A stretch of DNA of 34,444 nt from an uncultured Bacilli bacterium (GTDB lineage Bacteria > Bacillota_I > Bacilli_A > RF39 > UBA660). The notes beneath the pieces are model-generated. The model did not search any database. It saw only the letters and a program-made list of their open reading frames with translations, and was not told where the DNA came from. Below, one piece after another: positions 8,244 through 17,201 of the stretch. Each line of letters begins with the position of its first letter. Positions within the stretch are counted from its first letter, which is position 1. The stretch covers positions 1-34,444 of the forward strand of contig CAJUPN010000014.1 of the NCBI GenBank assembly GCA_910588195.1, read 5' to 3'. The position numbers and the translations under genes are program-made.

Positions 8244-9494
8244 ATGAAAAAAATAAAATTAACAACTGACGTTAAAGTTTTAAAAACAAACGTTATTGAT
8301 ACACTAGAATTTAGATTAGTCTATCCAATTAAACATCATAATGATAATGGTACATATATAAGATTCTTAAATCTTTTCATTTCAACAACTAGTGCTAAAT
8401 TTCCAAGCAATTCTGAGTTCTATACTGAAAAATTAAAAAAGACAGTTCTTGGATTAAATATAAGAGAATTAACTATACTTGACAATTCATACATAATTTT
8501 TAGTTTTACAACACCAAGAGTTGGATTATTAAAAGATTTTAATCTTGAAAAAACTTTTAAGTTTGCTATTGATACTTTGCTAAATCCTTATGCTGAAAAT
8601 GGAGAATTTAATAAAGAAAAATTAGCTTCAGAAATTGAATATACATATAATAATTACAAAAGATCTAAAGACAGTATTTATTCTAGTAACTCTAACCAAT
8701 TTTATGATTATATTGATCCAGAAGAGCTTTTAGGTAATTCATATGCTAAAGCAGGAGAAGTAATAAAAGGCGTAACTCCTAAAAAATTATATGATTTTTA
8801 TAAAAAGAATATTTTAGAAAACACATTTATTCCATATGTATACGGAAATATAAGTGTAACAGATGCTAAAAAATTATTTAAAAAATATATACCACAAGAT
8901 AAAAAGGAAGTAAGTTTTAATGTTAATCATTTTAAACCAATGCCAATGAAAACACACACTTATCAAGAAATAAAGACACCTTTTAATCAATCAGAATTAT
9001 GTTTAGAATTCCAAGTTGATATGAAAAAAACAGAGGTTAAATATTTATCAACCTTAGTAAATATTTTAAATGGGGCAGAAAACAATTTAATATTTGAAGC
9101 ATTGAGAGTTAAAAATAATTTAGTGTACGATGTTCAAATGTCTACTTTTTCATCCCGTGCTATGTTTATTATTATTGCTTTTATTCCAAGTAATAAATAT
9201 AAAGAAACTAAAAAGATTATCAAGTCTGTATTTACTAAATTAAAAGATAAAGAATTTTTAACACTATGTTTAAATAAATTAATTAAAGGTTTAGAAGTAG
9301 ATTTACTAAGAGAAGAAGACAGCCAAGGTAAATTATTAAATAATACCATTAATAATGATTTAGATATCCTTACAACAGAAGAACTATTAGAAAGAACTAA
9401 ATCAGTAAAAGTAGATGACTTAATTAAATTTATAGATAGAATTAAGATTACTAATGAAATGTTCTTTAGAGGTGAAGAAAATGATAAAGCATAG
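8244..9494 (+). CDS. M16-family peptidase-like protein without zinc motif (YmfF-like)
   Basis: A 416-aa cytosolic protein with the two-lobe layout of the insulinase/pitrilysin family. The segments SEIEYTYNNYKRSKDSIY and PKKLYDFYKKNILEN correspond to family regions. The HXXEH zinc motif is absent, as in B. subtilis YmfF and in the non-catalytic partner of many M16 heterodimers. It overlaps the next gene, which carries the intact motif, by 14 bases. Together they probably form a two-chain M16 protease with one active half; that complex is inferred from family knowledge. The start ATG at 8244 follows AAGGAG. Confidence 0.75.
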   Translation: MKKIKLTTDVKVLKTNVIDTLEFRLVYPIKHHNDNGTYIRFLNLFISTTSAKFPSNSEFYTEKLKKTVLGLNIRELTILDNSYIIFSFTTPRVGLLKDFNLEKTFKFAIDTLLNPYAENGEFNKEKLASEIEYTYNNYKRSKDSIYSSNSNQFYDYIDPEELLGNSYAKAGEVIKGVTPKKLYDFYKKNILENTFIPYVYGNISVTDAKKLFKKYIPQDKKEVSFNVNHFKPMPMKTHTYQEIKTPFNQSELCLEFQVDMKKTEVKYLSTLVNILNGAENNLIFEALRVKNNLVYDVQMSTFSSRAMFIIIAFIPSNKYKETKKIIKSVFTKLKDKEFLTLCLNKLIKGLEVDLLREEDSQGKLLNNTINNDLDILTTEELLERTKSVKVDDLIKFIDRIKITNEMFFRGEENDKA

Positions 9495-10722
9495 TACAAT
9501 GTTGCTCCCAAATAATGTTAGATTAGTCTTATCAGAAGATAAAAGTAAAAATCAAACATATGCTGAAATAAGTGTTTTATATGGTGGCATGACTGAAAAA
9601 TATAAATATCAAGAAAAAAAGAAAAAAATAACTCCAGGGTTAGCTCATCTAATGGAACATTATTTAGTTGAACATAATTTATATGGTAATATGTTTGATT
9701 ATTTAAAAGATCAATATGTTGAATTTAATGCAACTACAAATGCTAAGAAAACTTGTTTTTTCATTAATACAGTATTTGATTTTGAACGTCATCTTGAAGA
9801 ACTTATAAAAATCGTTAATGTTCCCACTTTTGATCCTGATGCTTTAGAGAAAACAAAGAAACCTATTATTGAAGAAATAAAAAGAACAGCTGATCGCCCT
9901 TATGTTAAATTTACTAAAAAGATGAATGACTGTACATACCATGATTGCAAATTTCGTGAAACAACTGGTACTATAGATGATGTAAAAAGTATAAAGATAG
10001 AAGAGTTAGAAGAAGTTCATAATTTATTTTATCAAACAGAAAATCAAGTTATTTTTATAGCTGGAAATTTTGACTCAAAAAAGATTATTAAAAAAATAAC
10101 GGAAATATATGAAAGCATTAATCGAAAAAAATATGAATACGAAATACTTGATAAAAAAGAAACAGCTAAAGTTAGACGTAAAAAAGGACATGTAAAAGAT
10201 TCTAAATTTGATGATTTAATTACTATATCATTCAAAATAGATTTAAAAAAACTAACTCCTAAAGAGCGAGTAAAGCTAACATTTTATTTATCCCATTTCT
10301 TAAGTTATAATTTTAACGATTCATCTAAAGTATATCAAGAACTTACAAAAGAAAAAGATACTATATATAGTTTATCTACGAGTACTTCATTTTTTATTAA
10401 GGACATATGCTTTTTAGATATTAGTATGTATGGTAATAACTTAAAAAAATTTAAGAGATTAGTATTTGATGTTATAAAAAATAAGTATACTGATAAAGAA
10501 TTATTTGACTTATGGAAAAAGGAAACTTTAATAAATGTAGTTGTTAGAGAGGGAAGATGTGTATCTTCTGGGTTAGCTTATTTAGATAACATTTTGACTT
10601 TTGATTATTTGGATGTTGATAAAATAGGTGACATTGAAAAATTTAGCATTGAGGATTTTAAAAGCACTTTAGATAAATTAGACTTTAGTAATTATTGTAT
10701 TGTCAGTCAAACAAAAAAGTAA
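9481..10722 (+). CDS. M16-family zinc peptidase (YmfH-like)
   Basis: The 413-aa protein carries the inverted zinc motif HLMEH at residues 56-60 (GLAHLMEHYLVEHN). Downstream glutamates in PIIEEIKR (about 131-132) sit where the third zinc ligand is expected, so it is predicted to be the catalytic half of the pair. The ATG at 9481 is preferred over an upstream TTG in the same frame because it has AGAGGTGA just upstream and fits the family N-terminus. It starts inside the end of the YmfF-like gene, so translation is coupled. The substrate is unknown; in B. subtilis the cluster lies near pgsA and the EF-P modification gene ymfI. Confidence 0.8.
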   Translation: MIKHSTMLLPNNVRLVLSEDKSKNQTYAEISVLYGGMTEKYKYQEKKKKITPGLAHLMEHYLVEHNLYGNMFDYLKDQYVEFNATTNAKKTCFFINTVFDFERHLEELIKIVNVPTFDPDALEKTKKPIIEEIKRTADRPYVKFTKKMNDCTYHDCKFRETTGTIDDVKSIKIEELEEVHNLFYQTENQVIFIAGNFDSKKIIKKITEIYESINRKKYEYEILDKKETAKVRRKKGHVKDSKFDDLITISFKIDLKKLTPKERVKLTFYLSHFLSYNFNDSSKVYQELTKEKDTIYSLSTSTSFFIKDICFLDISMYGNNLKKFKRLVFDVIKNKYTDKELFDLWKKETLINVVVREGRCVSSGLAYLDNILTFDYLDVDKIGDIEKFSIEDFKSTLDKLDFSNYCIVSQTKK

Positions 10723-10742
10723 AGATTATTTCTTTACTTTTT
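10714..10742. terminator. Bidirectional terminator between convergent genes
   Basis: A perfect 12-bp stem (AAAAAGTAAAGA with its complement at 10731-10742) and a 5-base loop. It ends with T runs on both strands, so it can serve the M16 operon and the minus-strand gene, whose stop codon it touches. Confidence 0.8.
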
Positions 10743-11649
10743 ATATGTACTTTTTGGGAATATATAGTAATCTTTCAGCACTTTCAAAGTTTTTAGAAGC
10801 TAACTCTTCTTTTGTCATACCATATGAAACTAACTCAGCAAATTGCTTTTGGCCATCATTTAATGGACTAAACTGCTTTTTGGCAATAAAAGACACTTTA
10901 TGATTAAATGCCGATAATCGACTATCCATAATTCTTTTTTTTAGAGTATATAAGTGTATAGATATTTCATGTAGATATTCACAAGCTAATTCATATTTTT
11001 CATCTTGTTCACTCAAAATTCTGTCAATGCTAATATCATTGTCTATAGCTAACATTCTATGTAAGTTTTCTTTAATATACATATACGTGTTATAAGCACC
11101 TTCAAACAACTTTCTATGTTGTTCTAAACTAAAAAATGTTTCAAAGTAATCTAAATATTGAATATCTTCTTTTACTGATTTTATTAATTCACTTTTCTTT
11201 ATCTTCAAATTTAAATTACGTTCTCTAATCGAATTTTTGTCACGAAAATATCCCACATTATATAAAGAATGAAATTCCCAATACTTGTTAACACCAATTT
11301 CCTTTAAATATTTTTGAACTTCTGGATTACCATAAATTAAAGCTGCTTCATCTAATTTTTTTAGTCCGCTATTAAATCCTTCATTATTCCCGAGTCCTAG
11401 GCAAGCTAAATTTATAAAACATTCTAAATTAGAAACTTTAAAACCTTTGATTAACTTCTTATAATCATCATTAAGGGCATCATTAATAAAAATTGTTCTG
11501 TCACTAGTATAAAAATCTCTTGAATACTTTCTTTCATCAGATCCTAAAACACTTTTTATATTTTCCTTAAGAATTGTATCAGTTGTAACATTTTGAAGAG
11601 CAATTAACTCACTTAAATCCATTGACTTTAAAAAGTTATATTTATTCAT
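10741..11649 (-). CDS. Uncharacterised helical 302-aa protein
   Basis: I do not recognise a family. The protein is predicted to be almost all alpha-helical and cytosolic, with no signal or membrane segment. It holds amphipathic charged helices (ELIKSVKEDIQYLDYFETFFSL, then EKYELACEYLHEISIHLYTLKKRI) and a C-terminal GMTKEELASKNFESAERLL that resembles a short helical hairpin. It is transcribed against its neighbours: convergent with the M16 operon and divergent from the PfkB-like gene, so it is a single-gene unit. It starts at the complement of 11647-11649, with a GGGGAG-type site on the minus strand (TCCCC at about 11658). Confidence 0.6.
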   Translation of the reverse strand: MNKYNFLKSMDLSELIALQNVTTDTILKENIKSVLGSDERKYSRDFYTSDRTIFINDALNDDYKKLIKGFKVSNLECFINLACLGLGNNEGFNSGLKKLDEAALIYGNPEVQKYLKEIGVNKYWEFHSLYNVGYFRDKNSIRERNLNLKIKKSELIKSVKEDIQYLDYFETFFSLEQHRKLFEGAYNTYMYIKENLHRMLAIDNDISIDRILSEQDEKYELACEYLHEISIHLYTLKKRIMDSRLSAFNHKVSFIAKKQFSPLNDGQKQFAELVSYGMTKEELASKNFESAERLLYIPKKYI

Positions 11650-11737
11650 AAAAATCTCCCCACTAAATCGATAATATTATAAAATTATTAAAACAAATTG
11701 TCAATTTTAGAAATGTTTATTAATTTCTGTTGAATCA

Positions 11738-11758
11738 ACTATCATTTTATTTGATAGT
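11738..11758. promoter_or_regulatory. Palindrome in the divergent intergenic region
   Basis: ACTATCA and TGATAGT are separated by 7 bases, between the divergent genes at 11649 and 11811. It could be an operator or overlap promoter elements; there is no T run consistent with a terminator. The remaining 11650-11810 spacer is plain AT-rich sequence. Confidence 0.3.
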
Positions 11759-11810
11759 ATATTAAAATATTAATAAGAAAAGAAAAAAATATTATTTAAG
11801 GAGCATAAAG

Positions 11811-12719
11811 ATGCGTATTATAAGCTTTGGAGATTTATATATTGATTATTATTTTAGTAATAATCTAGTCCTAGGAATTTGTGGCGGTAAGTCAAATGCT
11901 AATATCATCGCTAATTTATCAAAATATTACAAAACGGCATTTTTTGGTGTTACAGGTAATGATGTACAAGGTAAAGTCGCTATTTCTTCTTTAAACTATT
12001 TAGGAGTAGATACTAGCAATATAAAAGAAACTGTTGGTCATACTAAAGCTTTCTTTGTTTCTAAAGATGGATATAGTAAGACTTGTCCATATTGTGGAAG
12101 AAAGTTAGCTTATCAAGAATCACGTTTTGAACCAAAAGATATTATACCTTTAATACAAGATGATGATTACATTATTGTTGATAATCTTAGTGATAATGTT
12201 CAAGAAGTTTTAAATAGTGTTTCCAATAAAGCTTTTTTAGATCTTTCATATATCGGAGATCTACTGTATTTAAGTTTAGATGAACTTATAAGCATACTTA
12301 AAAATCGCTTTGAAATAATAAAAATGAACAAGAAAGTCTATTCAAGTTTAAGAGATAAATTTAAACTTGATTTAGTCGATTTTTATGAGTTAATTAATCC
12401 AAAACTTTTAATAATAACTACAGGTTGTAAGGAAACTCTTGTTGTTTTTAATAGTGAAGTATATGAAAAAGCTATAACAGAACAAACTCATGAAATAGAC
12501 ATATCAGGTGCAGAAGACTCATTTTTTGCTGAATTTATAAGAACTATTATTGATAATGATTTAGAAATAAATGAAAAAATAATTTCATTAGCTTATATGC
12601 GAGCAAGTGCGATAGCAAGATTTTGTGTGACAAACTATGGAGCTAGAACACACCTTGAGGAATTAACAAAAATTAAATCTTATCAAGAATGCATTTGTGG
12701 CAATATAACAGTAGAGTAA
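11811..12719 (+). CDS. PfkB/ribokinase-like sugar kinase with extra cysteine motifs
   Basis: A 302-aa protein with the ribokinase-fold plan: an N-terminal beta strand (MRIISFGDLYIDYYF), the GGKSNANIIANLSKY region in place of the usual GG-x-x-N-x-A sugar-site motif, FFGVTGNDVQGK, and a C-terminal DISGAEDSFFAEFI. The last matches the family DTxGAGDxFxxGF box. The catalytic aspartate is kept (D236), but the anion-hole glycine is Glu235. Unusual are CPYC at 92-95, where the lid normally lies, and CIC at 294-296 near the C-terminus; together they could bind zinc. Substrate unknown. It may be an active kinase of altered specificity or a non-catalytic homologue. Start ATG has AAGGAG upstream. Confidence 0.7.
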   Translation: MRIISFGDLYIDYYFSNNLVLGICGGKSNANIIANLSKYYKTAFFGVTGNDVQGKVAISSLNYLGVDTSNIKETVGHTKAFFVSKDGYSKTCPYCGRKLAYQESRFEPKDIIPLIQDDDYIIVDNLSDNVQEVLNSVSNKAFLDLSYIGDLLYLSLDELISILKNRFEIIKMNKKVYSSLRDKFKLDLVDFYELINPKLLIITTGCKETLVVFNSEVYEKAITEQTHEIDISGAEDSFFAEFIRTIIDNDLEINEKIISLAYMRASAIARFCVTNYGARTHLEELTKIKSYQECICGNITVE

Positions 12720-12747
12720 AATTATAGATTTCTCTAATTAAATATTG

Positions 12748-12753
12748 TATAAT
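12748..12753 (+). promoter_or_regulatory. -10 element before the ABC gene
   Basis: TATAAT preceded by TTG, 30 bases before the ABC start; a TAGATT 17 bases upstream could be a weak -35. Confidence 0.4.
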
Positions 12754-12783
12754 AAGGTAAAAAAAGAGAAGTAGGTGTACAAC

Positions 12784-14343
12784 ATGAAAGAGTTACTTAA
12801 GCATACTAATAAAAGTGAATGGCTTTTCATCGGAATATATAAGGTAGCGATATATATATGTTGGTTCTTATTTGCTTGCTCTTTCAATGTTTTCTTAAAA
12901 GACTCCTTGACTGACGCTAAACTTATATTTTTAGTACTATCTCTTATAGTTCTTTATGGAATACGTGTTTTCTTAAAAAATATATACAAAAAAAATGCCA
13001 ATATAAGTTATTATAACTTAAAGCATTCAATTGAAATGTACTACTTTAAAAAACTAAAACAGCTAAGTTATAAAAACTTAGAGGAAATAGATAAAGAAGA
13101 ATTATCTAATAAAATCTTAGAAGTATCTTATAATTATTCTAGGATAATATCTGATTTATTTGAATATATTATACCAGCACTTATCGGACTTTTCATTTTA
13201 TTTATAAAACTATTAGATCTTAACAAAGTTTTTTGTTTAATTGTATTTTTCTCTCTTATAGCAATATTATTATATTCTTATAACAATATTGAAGATGAAG
13301 AGATAAAAGTTACAAATTATAATGACTTATTAAAGGAATTTATTTCTAAAATAATGCTAATAAAAAAATTAAATATTTTTAATTACTGTGTAAAAAAATT
13401 AGATAATACAAGAGAAAATGATATTTGTATCTTAAAAAATAATGATACTGTAAGTGATATAAAATTTACAAGTCTAATATTTATTTTAATTACTGTAATT
13501 TTAATTTCATCATTCCTTTTTATAAATAATACTATTACACGTCTAGGATTAATTATATTCTTTATTATAATTATTTTAAAATTACAAGATTTACTTTATA
13601 AAATAAATCCAGCTATAAAAAATATGTTTATTTCTTCTAAAAATAAAACTATTTTAGATAATATGTATAAGATGAATGAAGAGCCTAAAATAAATACCCG
13701 TTGGAAAAAGATTAATATAAAAAATGGTATTGTAAATTATAATGATACAACAGAAGATATTAAAATACCTTCATTTGAATTGCTAAAAAAAGATCATATT
13801 AGTATTATGGGAGCAACAGGGCAGGGGAAATCAACAATTTTAAATGTCTTAAGTGGAATATTCTCTCTTGATGAAGGTGATATACTTTTTGATGGAAATA
13901 GCACCAATGAAATTGTCAATGCCTATTACTCTGATACCCCAGTATTATTCAGTGTTTCCTTAAGAGATAACATAAAGTTTTTAAGTAGCCAGAAAGATGA
14001 ATTTATTTTAGAGTTAATTAATGAGATTGGGCTAACTGAGTGGTATAACACTTTGCCAGCTGGATTAGATGAAATATTATCTCCAAACAGTATAAGTGAA
14101 AGTATAAGTGAAAAAATAAATATTATAAGAGCTGTAATAAGCGATAAAGATGTTTACTTTTTTGATGAGCCAACTTTATCTTTAGATAGCGATTCTGAAA
14201 AAAGAGTAGCTGATATTTTAAAAAAATATTTTAAAAATAAAACTTATATTTTAGTTTCAAAAAAGACAGTCTTAACTAATCTTTGTAAGAAACATTACTT
14301 TATTAAGAATCATACACTTCTTGAAAAAGAACCATTATTATAA
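12784..14343 (+). CDS. ABC half-transporter (membrane domain fused to ATPase), degenerate signature
   Basis: The 519-aa protein has an N-terminal membrane domain of about six helices (residues 12-285) and a C-terminal nucleotide-binding domain, the layout of exporter-type half-transporters such as CydC/D or bacteriocin exporters. Walker A GATGQGKST is at 343-351 and Walker B VYFFDEPT around 457-464, with D-loop SLDSDSE. The Q-loop region is diverged (YYSDTPVLFSVSLRDNI). The LSGGQ signature is replaced by SISESISEK, and the H-loop histidine by Ser/Lys (YILVSKKT). ATP binding is plausible but hydrolysis doubtful. The ATG at 12784 is chosen over GTG 12775 because AGTAGGTG then acts as its ribosome site. 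Substrate unknown. Confidence 0.75.
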   Translation: MKELLKHTNKSEWLFIGIYKVAIYICWFLFACSFNVFLKDSLTDAKLIFLVLSLIVLYGIRVFLKNIYKKNANISYYNLKHSIEMYYFKKLKQLSYKNLEEIDKEELSNKILEVSYNYSRIISDLFEYIIPALIGLFILFIKLLDLNKVFCLIVFFSLIAILLYSYNNIEDEEIKVTNYNDLLKEFISKIMLIKKLNIFNYCVKKLDNTRENDICILKNNDTVSDIKFTSLIFILITVILISSFLFINNTITRLGLIIFFIIIILKLQDLLYKINPAIKNMFISSKNKTILDNMYKMNEEPKINTRWKKINIKNGIVNYNDTTEDIKIPSFELLKKDHISIMGATGQGKSTILNVLSGIFSLDEGDILFDGNSTNEIVNAYYSDTPVLFSVSLRDNIKFLSSQKDEFILELINEIGLTEWYNTLPAGLDEILSPNSISESISEKINIIRAVISDKDVYFFDEPTLSLDSDSEKRVADILKKYFKNKTYILVSKKTVLTNLCKKHYFIKNHTLLEKEPLL

Positions 14344-14371
14344 AAAGTACTGATATATTTCAGTACTTTTT
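14342..14371 (+). terminator. Rho-independent terminator after the ABC gene
   Basis: A 12-bp perfect stem AAAAAGTACTGA/TCAGTACTTTTT with a 6-base loop, overlapping the stop codon. Confidence 0.85.
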
Positions 14372-14544
14372 ATATAACTCGGACTTTAAAAGTCCATTAC
14401 AAAGTTCACCATGGTTTGTTATTATTATCTGGGAAGTAGGTGGTATTAACAAAAAGACCCTTATAAAATATTCTTTTATAATATTGAATATTTCTTGGCT
14501 GCGATTTTTTAAGGGGATAACACGGGAAGAACTCGTGTTTTTTT
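14372..14544 (+). ncRNA. Candidate structured small RNA, family unknown
   Basis: Between two terminators and with no ORF, this stretch has several hairpins: GGACTT/AAGTCC at 14381-14395, TTATAAAA/TTTTATAA at 14461-14481, a possible CCCTT/AAGGG pairing (14458-14462 with 14511-14515), and a terminator stem at its end. A TATAAT at 14477-14482 could start a shorter transcript of about 55 bases. A plus-strand terminator facing a minus-strand gene implies some plus-strand transcript ends here. I could not match it to 6S, SRP, tmRNA, RNase P or a clean T-box. Confidence 0.35.
14519..14544 (+). terminator. Plus-strand terminator
   Basis: AACACGGG pairs with CTCGTGTT (one G-U) around a 5-base loop, then a T run. 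It overlaps the 3' end of the minus-strand ZIP gene. Confidence 0.7.
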
Positions 14545-15331
14545 ATGCAGCAATAAGTTCTAAAATCATCATTATTACAAAACCTACCAAAGAAAGATAA
14601 GCCATTAATGTTTTGTGTTTAGAGTCCATTGCCTCAGGAACTAATTCTTCAACAACTACAAATATCATAGCACCAGCTGCAAAAGCTAAAAGATAAGGTA
14701 AAATAAGCTTAACCTTTAAAGCTAAAAATACTCCAAATATTGCCGCGATTGGTTCAACAATTCCCGTTAATGCTCCAATTATAAAGGATTTTTTTCTTGA
14801 ATACCCTGCATTTCTCAAAGGAATAGAAATTGCTGCTCCCTCTGGAAAATTCTGAATACCAATTCCAACAGCAAGTGATATAGCACCTGCTACAGTAGCA
14901 CCTTCAATACCATAAATAATTGAACCAAAAGCACATCCAATAGCCATTCCTTCAGGAATATTATGCAAAACTATTGATACTATTAATAGTAAAGTATTTT
15001 TAAAACCTTTATTTTCTGGAATAATGTATTTATTTGTAAATTTATCTCCCAGAATTAATAATAAAGAACCTACAAGAATGCTAAGTGAAATTATTAGTGG
15101 AGCATTTAAATTTAAAGATGAAGCTTGTTCAATTGATGGCAGAAGCAATGAAAATATTCCAGCAGCCAACATTATACCTGCAGAAAGAGCAATCATTGAA
15201 CTCATAACTTCTTTTTTAACCTTCTTAAAAAAGAATACCATAGCAGCTCCTAAACATGTAACAGAAAATGTTAACATAGAAGCTATTAATGCTTGATAAT
15301 AAACATTTAAATCATAAAAAAAATTAATCAT
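14543..15331 (-). CDS. zupT: ZIP-family divalent metal transporter (ZupT/GufA-like)
   Basis: It imports zinc and possibly other divalent metals across the cell membrane. The 262-aa protein has eight predicted membrane helices. Helix 4 carries the metal-site motif HNIPEG at 123-128. The helix 5 counterpart is NFPEG, with Asn for the usual His, as found in GufA-type members. The short charged loop between helices 3 and 4 (KFTNKYIIPENKGFKN) contains no His-rich metal sensor. It lies 44 bases downstream of the RNase J gene on the same strand with no clear terminator between, so it may be read from the RNase J promoter. Confidence 0.9.
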   Translation of the reverse strand: MINFFYDLNVYYQALIASMLTFSVTCLGAAMVFFFKKVKKEVMSSMIALSAGIMLAAGIFSLLLPSIEQASSLNLNAPLIISLSILVGSLLLILGDKFTNKYIIPENKGFKNTLLLIVSIVLHNIPEGMAIGCAFGSIIYGIEGATVAGAISLAVGIGIQNFPEGAAISIPLRNAGYSRKKSFIIGALTGIVEPIAAIFGVFLALKVKLILPYLLAFAAGAMIFVVVEELVPEAMDSKHKTLMAYLSLVGFVIMMILELIAA

Positions 15332-15375
15332 ATATATCCCTCACGATATACTATGATTAATTAACTAATGAGTTA

Positions 15376-17049
15376 CTATTTTTTTACTTCCATAATAACT
15401 GGTAAAATCATCGGTCTTCTTCCTGTACGCTCATTAATGAATACATTAAGTTCTAAGATAACTTGATTCTTAATATCAGTAACACTGTATTTAGAAGATT
15501 TAAGTGATTTATTTACTATATCTGATACTTTATTTTCTATTTCTTTTATTAAACTAGCATTTTCATTAACTAAAACAAATCCTCTAGTAGTTATATTTGG
15601 TCGTATCATTAATTGACGTTTATCAAGATTAATATTAAGAATAGTAACAAGGACTCCATCATTACTCATTATTTTACGGTCTTTAATAACTACAGATCCA
15701 ATATCACCAACTCTTAAACCATCAACATAAACATCGCCTGCTGTAATGCTTTTTCCACGGCGAACTCCATCATTATCCATAATTAATGAATCTCCATTTT
15801 TACAAATAAATATATTATCTTCTTTAATTCCACAGGAAACAGCTAAATCAGCATGTTCTTTTAACATTCTATATTCTCCATGGATAGGCATTAAATACTC
15901 TGGCTTAATTAAACGCATCATCCATTTTAATTCCTCAGCCTTAGCGTGTCCTGATGTATGAATATCAGGAAATTGTGAGTTTGTATAAACTTTTACGCCT
16001 TTTAAATAAAGCTTATTGATAATTCTATTAATACTAGATGAATTACCAGGGATTGGGTTTGAAGCAAAGACGATTATATCATCAGGCATAAGTTGTACTT
16101 GCTTATGAACCCCATTTGCAATTCTTGATAAAGCAGCTAAACGTTCTCCCTGAGATCCTGTACACAAAATACAAATTTCGTGTTTTTTTAGATCCTTAGC
16201 TTGATTAGTATCAATAAATATTGAAGGGTCTTTTATAAGTCCATTCTTAATTGCAATATCTTTGGCATTTTCCATACTTCTACCAAAAGTAATAATCTTA
16301 CGATTATTTTCACGACATGTTTCTATAATATGTTTAATACGATAAATATTAGAAGCAAAAGTTGCAAGAATAATTCGATTTGTTGTTGCTCTTGCAAAAA
16401 CATCACCTAATGCCTCGTCAACACAAGCCTCACTCGCTGAAAATCCAGGGGATAGGGCATTTGTACTTTCTGATAAAAGTAACTTAACTCCTTCTTCACC
16501 TAAACGAGCCATTTTATGAATATCTGCCATTGGTCCAATTGGTGTTAAATCAAACTTAAAGTCTCCTGTATGAATGATTTTTCCATTTGGAGTAGTAACA
16601 ACTATTGCATATGAATCTGGAATAGAGTGAGTAGTTCTAATAAAGTCTACTTGGATATTTTTAAACTTTATAATAGTCTCTTCATTATAAGTATTTATAT
16701 CTTTGTACCCAATGTTGCGATCAATTAATTTTTTATTTATTAAATCTTGTGCTATACGAGATGCATAAACAACGGGGATATTAACATTTTGTAGTAAAAA
16801 AGAAATACCACCAATATGATCTTCATGACCGTGAGTAATTATTAAAGCTTTTATCTTTTTTTCATTTTGTTTTAAATATGTAACATCTTGAATTACATAA
16901 TCAACTCCTAATAAATCATTTGTTGGAAACATAACTCCAGCATCAATTATTACAAGTTCATTTTTATATTCGATCACGTACATATTTTTACCAACTTCGC
17001 CTAAACCACCAAGGGCAAAAATGGACGTGAAACCATCATTTTTATTCAT
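15376..17049 (-). CDS. rnjA: Ribonuclease J (metallo-beta-lactamase/beta-CASP RNase)
   Basis: A 5'-3' exonuclease and endonuclease acting on mRNA decay and rRNA maturation in Gram-positive bacteria. The 557-aa length is normal. Zinc ligands are visible in HGHEDHIGG (H73, H75, D77, H78), with further motifs RTTHSIPDSYAIV and HTGDFKFD. The beta-CASP domain includes FASNIYRIKHII and SEAEELKWM-type elements (HTSGHAKAEELKWMM), then PIHGEYRML, and a C-terminal domain ends the protein. RnjA and RnjB cannot be separated securely. The start has TAAGGAGG upstream on the minus strand. Confidence 0.95.
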   Translation of the reverse strand: MNKNDGFTSIFALGGLGEVGKNMYVIEYKNELVIIDAGVMFPTNDLLGVDYVIQDVTYLKQNEKKIKALIITHGHEDHIGGISFLLQNVNIPVVYASRIAQDLINKKLIDRNIGYKDINTYNEETIIKFKNIQVDFIRTTHSIPDSYAIVVTTPNGKIIHTGDFKFDLTPIGPMADIHKMARLGEEGVKLLLSESTNALSPGFSASEACVDEALGDVFARATTNRIILATFASNIYRIKHIIETCRENNRKIITFGRSMENAKDIAIKNGLIKDPSIFIDTNQAKDLKKHEICILCTGSQGERLAALSRIANGVHKQVQLMPDDIIVFASNPIPGNSSSINRIINKLYLKGVKVYTNSQFPDIHTSGHAKAEELKWMMRLIKPEYLMPIHGEYRMLKEHADLAVSCGIKEDNIFICKNGDSLIMDNDGVRRGKSITAGDVYVDGLRVGDIGSVVIKDRKIMSNDGVLVTILNINLDKRQLMIRPNITTRGFVLVNENASLIKEIENKVSDIVNKSLKSSKYSVTDIKNQVILELNVFINERTGRRPMILPVIMEVKK

Positions 17050-17106
17050 TTTTATTATCCTCCTTAAAAAATATATAAGTATATAAAAAGCTCTCAGGTA
17101 CCTAAT

Positions 17107-17135
17107 ACTATACTATAAAAATAACATTTTGTCTA
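17107..17135 (-). promoter_or_regulatory. Promoter of the RNase J gene
   Basis: On the minus strand TAGACA (17135-17130), a 17-base spacer and TATAGT (17112-17107); a second TATAGT overlaps at 17117-17112. Confidence 0.6.
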
Positions 17136-17201
17136 GGATTCTCTTAGTTTTTGACAGATAAATGAATTAAAAAAATGTTTTAACATATACCTTAATAGGA
17201 G

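Noticed and set aside
10700..10903. Plus-strand 67-codon ORF across the convergent terminator
   Set aside because: It overlaps the terminator and the antisense of the well-formed minus-strand gene.
14372..14544. T-box riboswitch, 6S or SRP RNA
   Set aside because: The T-box core (GGNACCGCG) is not present and no plus-strand gene follows; the SRP GGAA loop with AGCAG and the 6S end-pairing could not be found.
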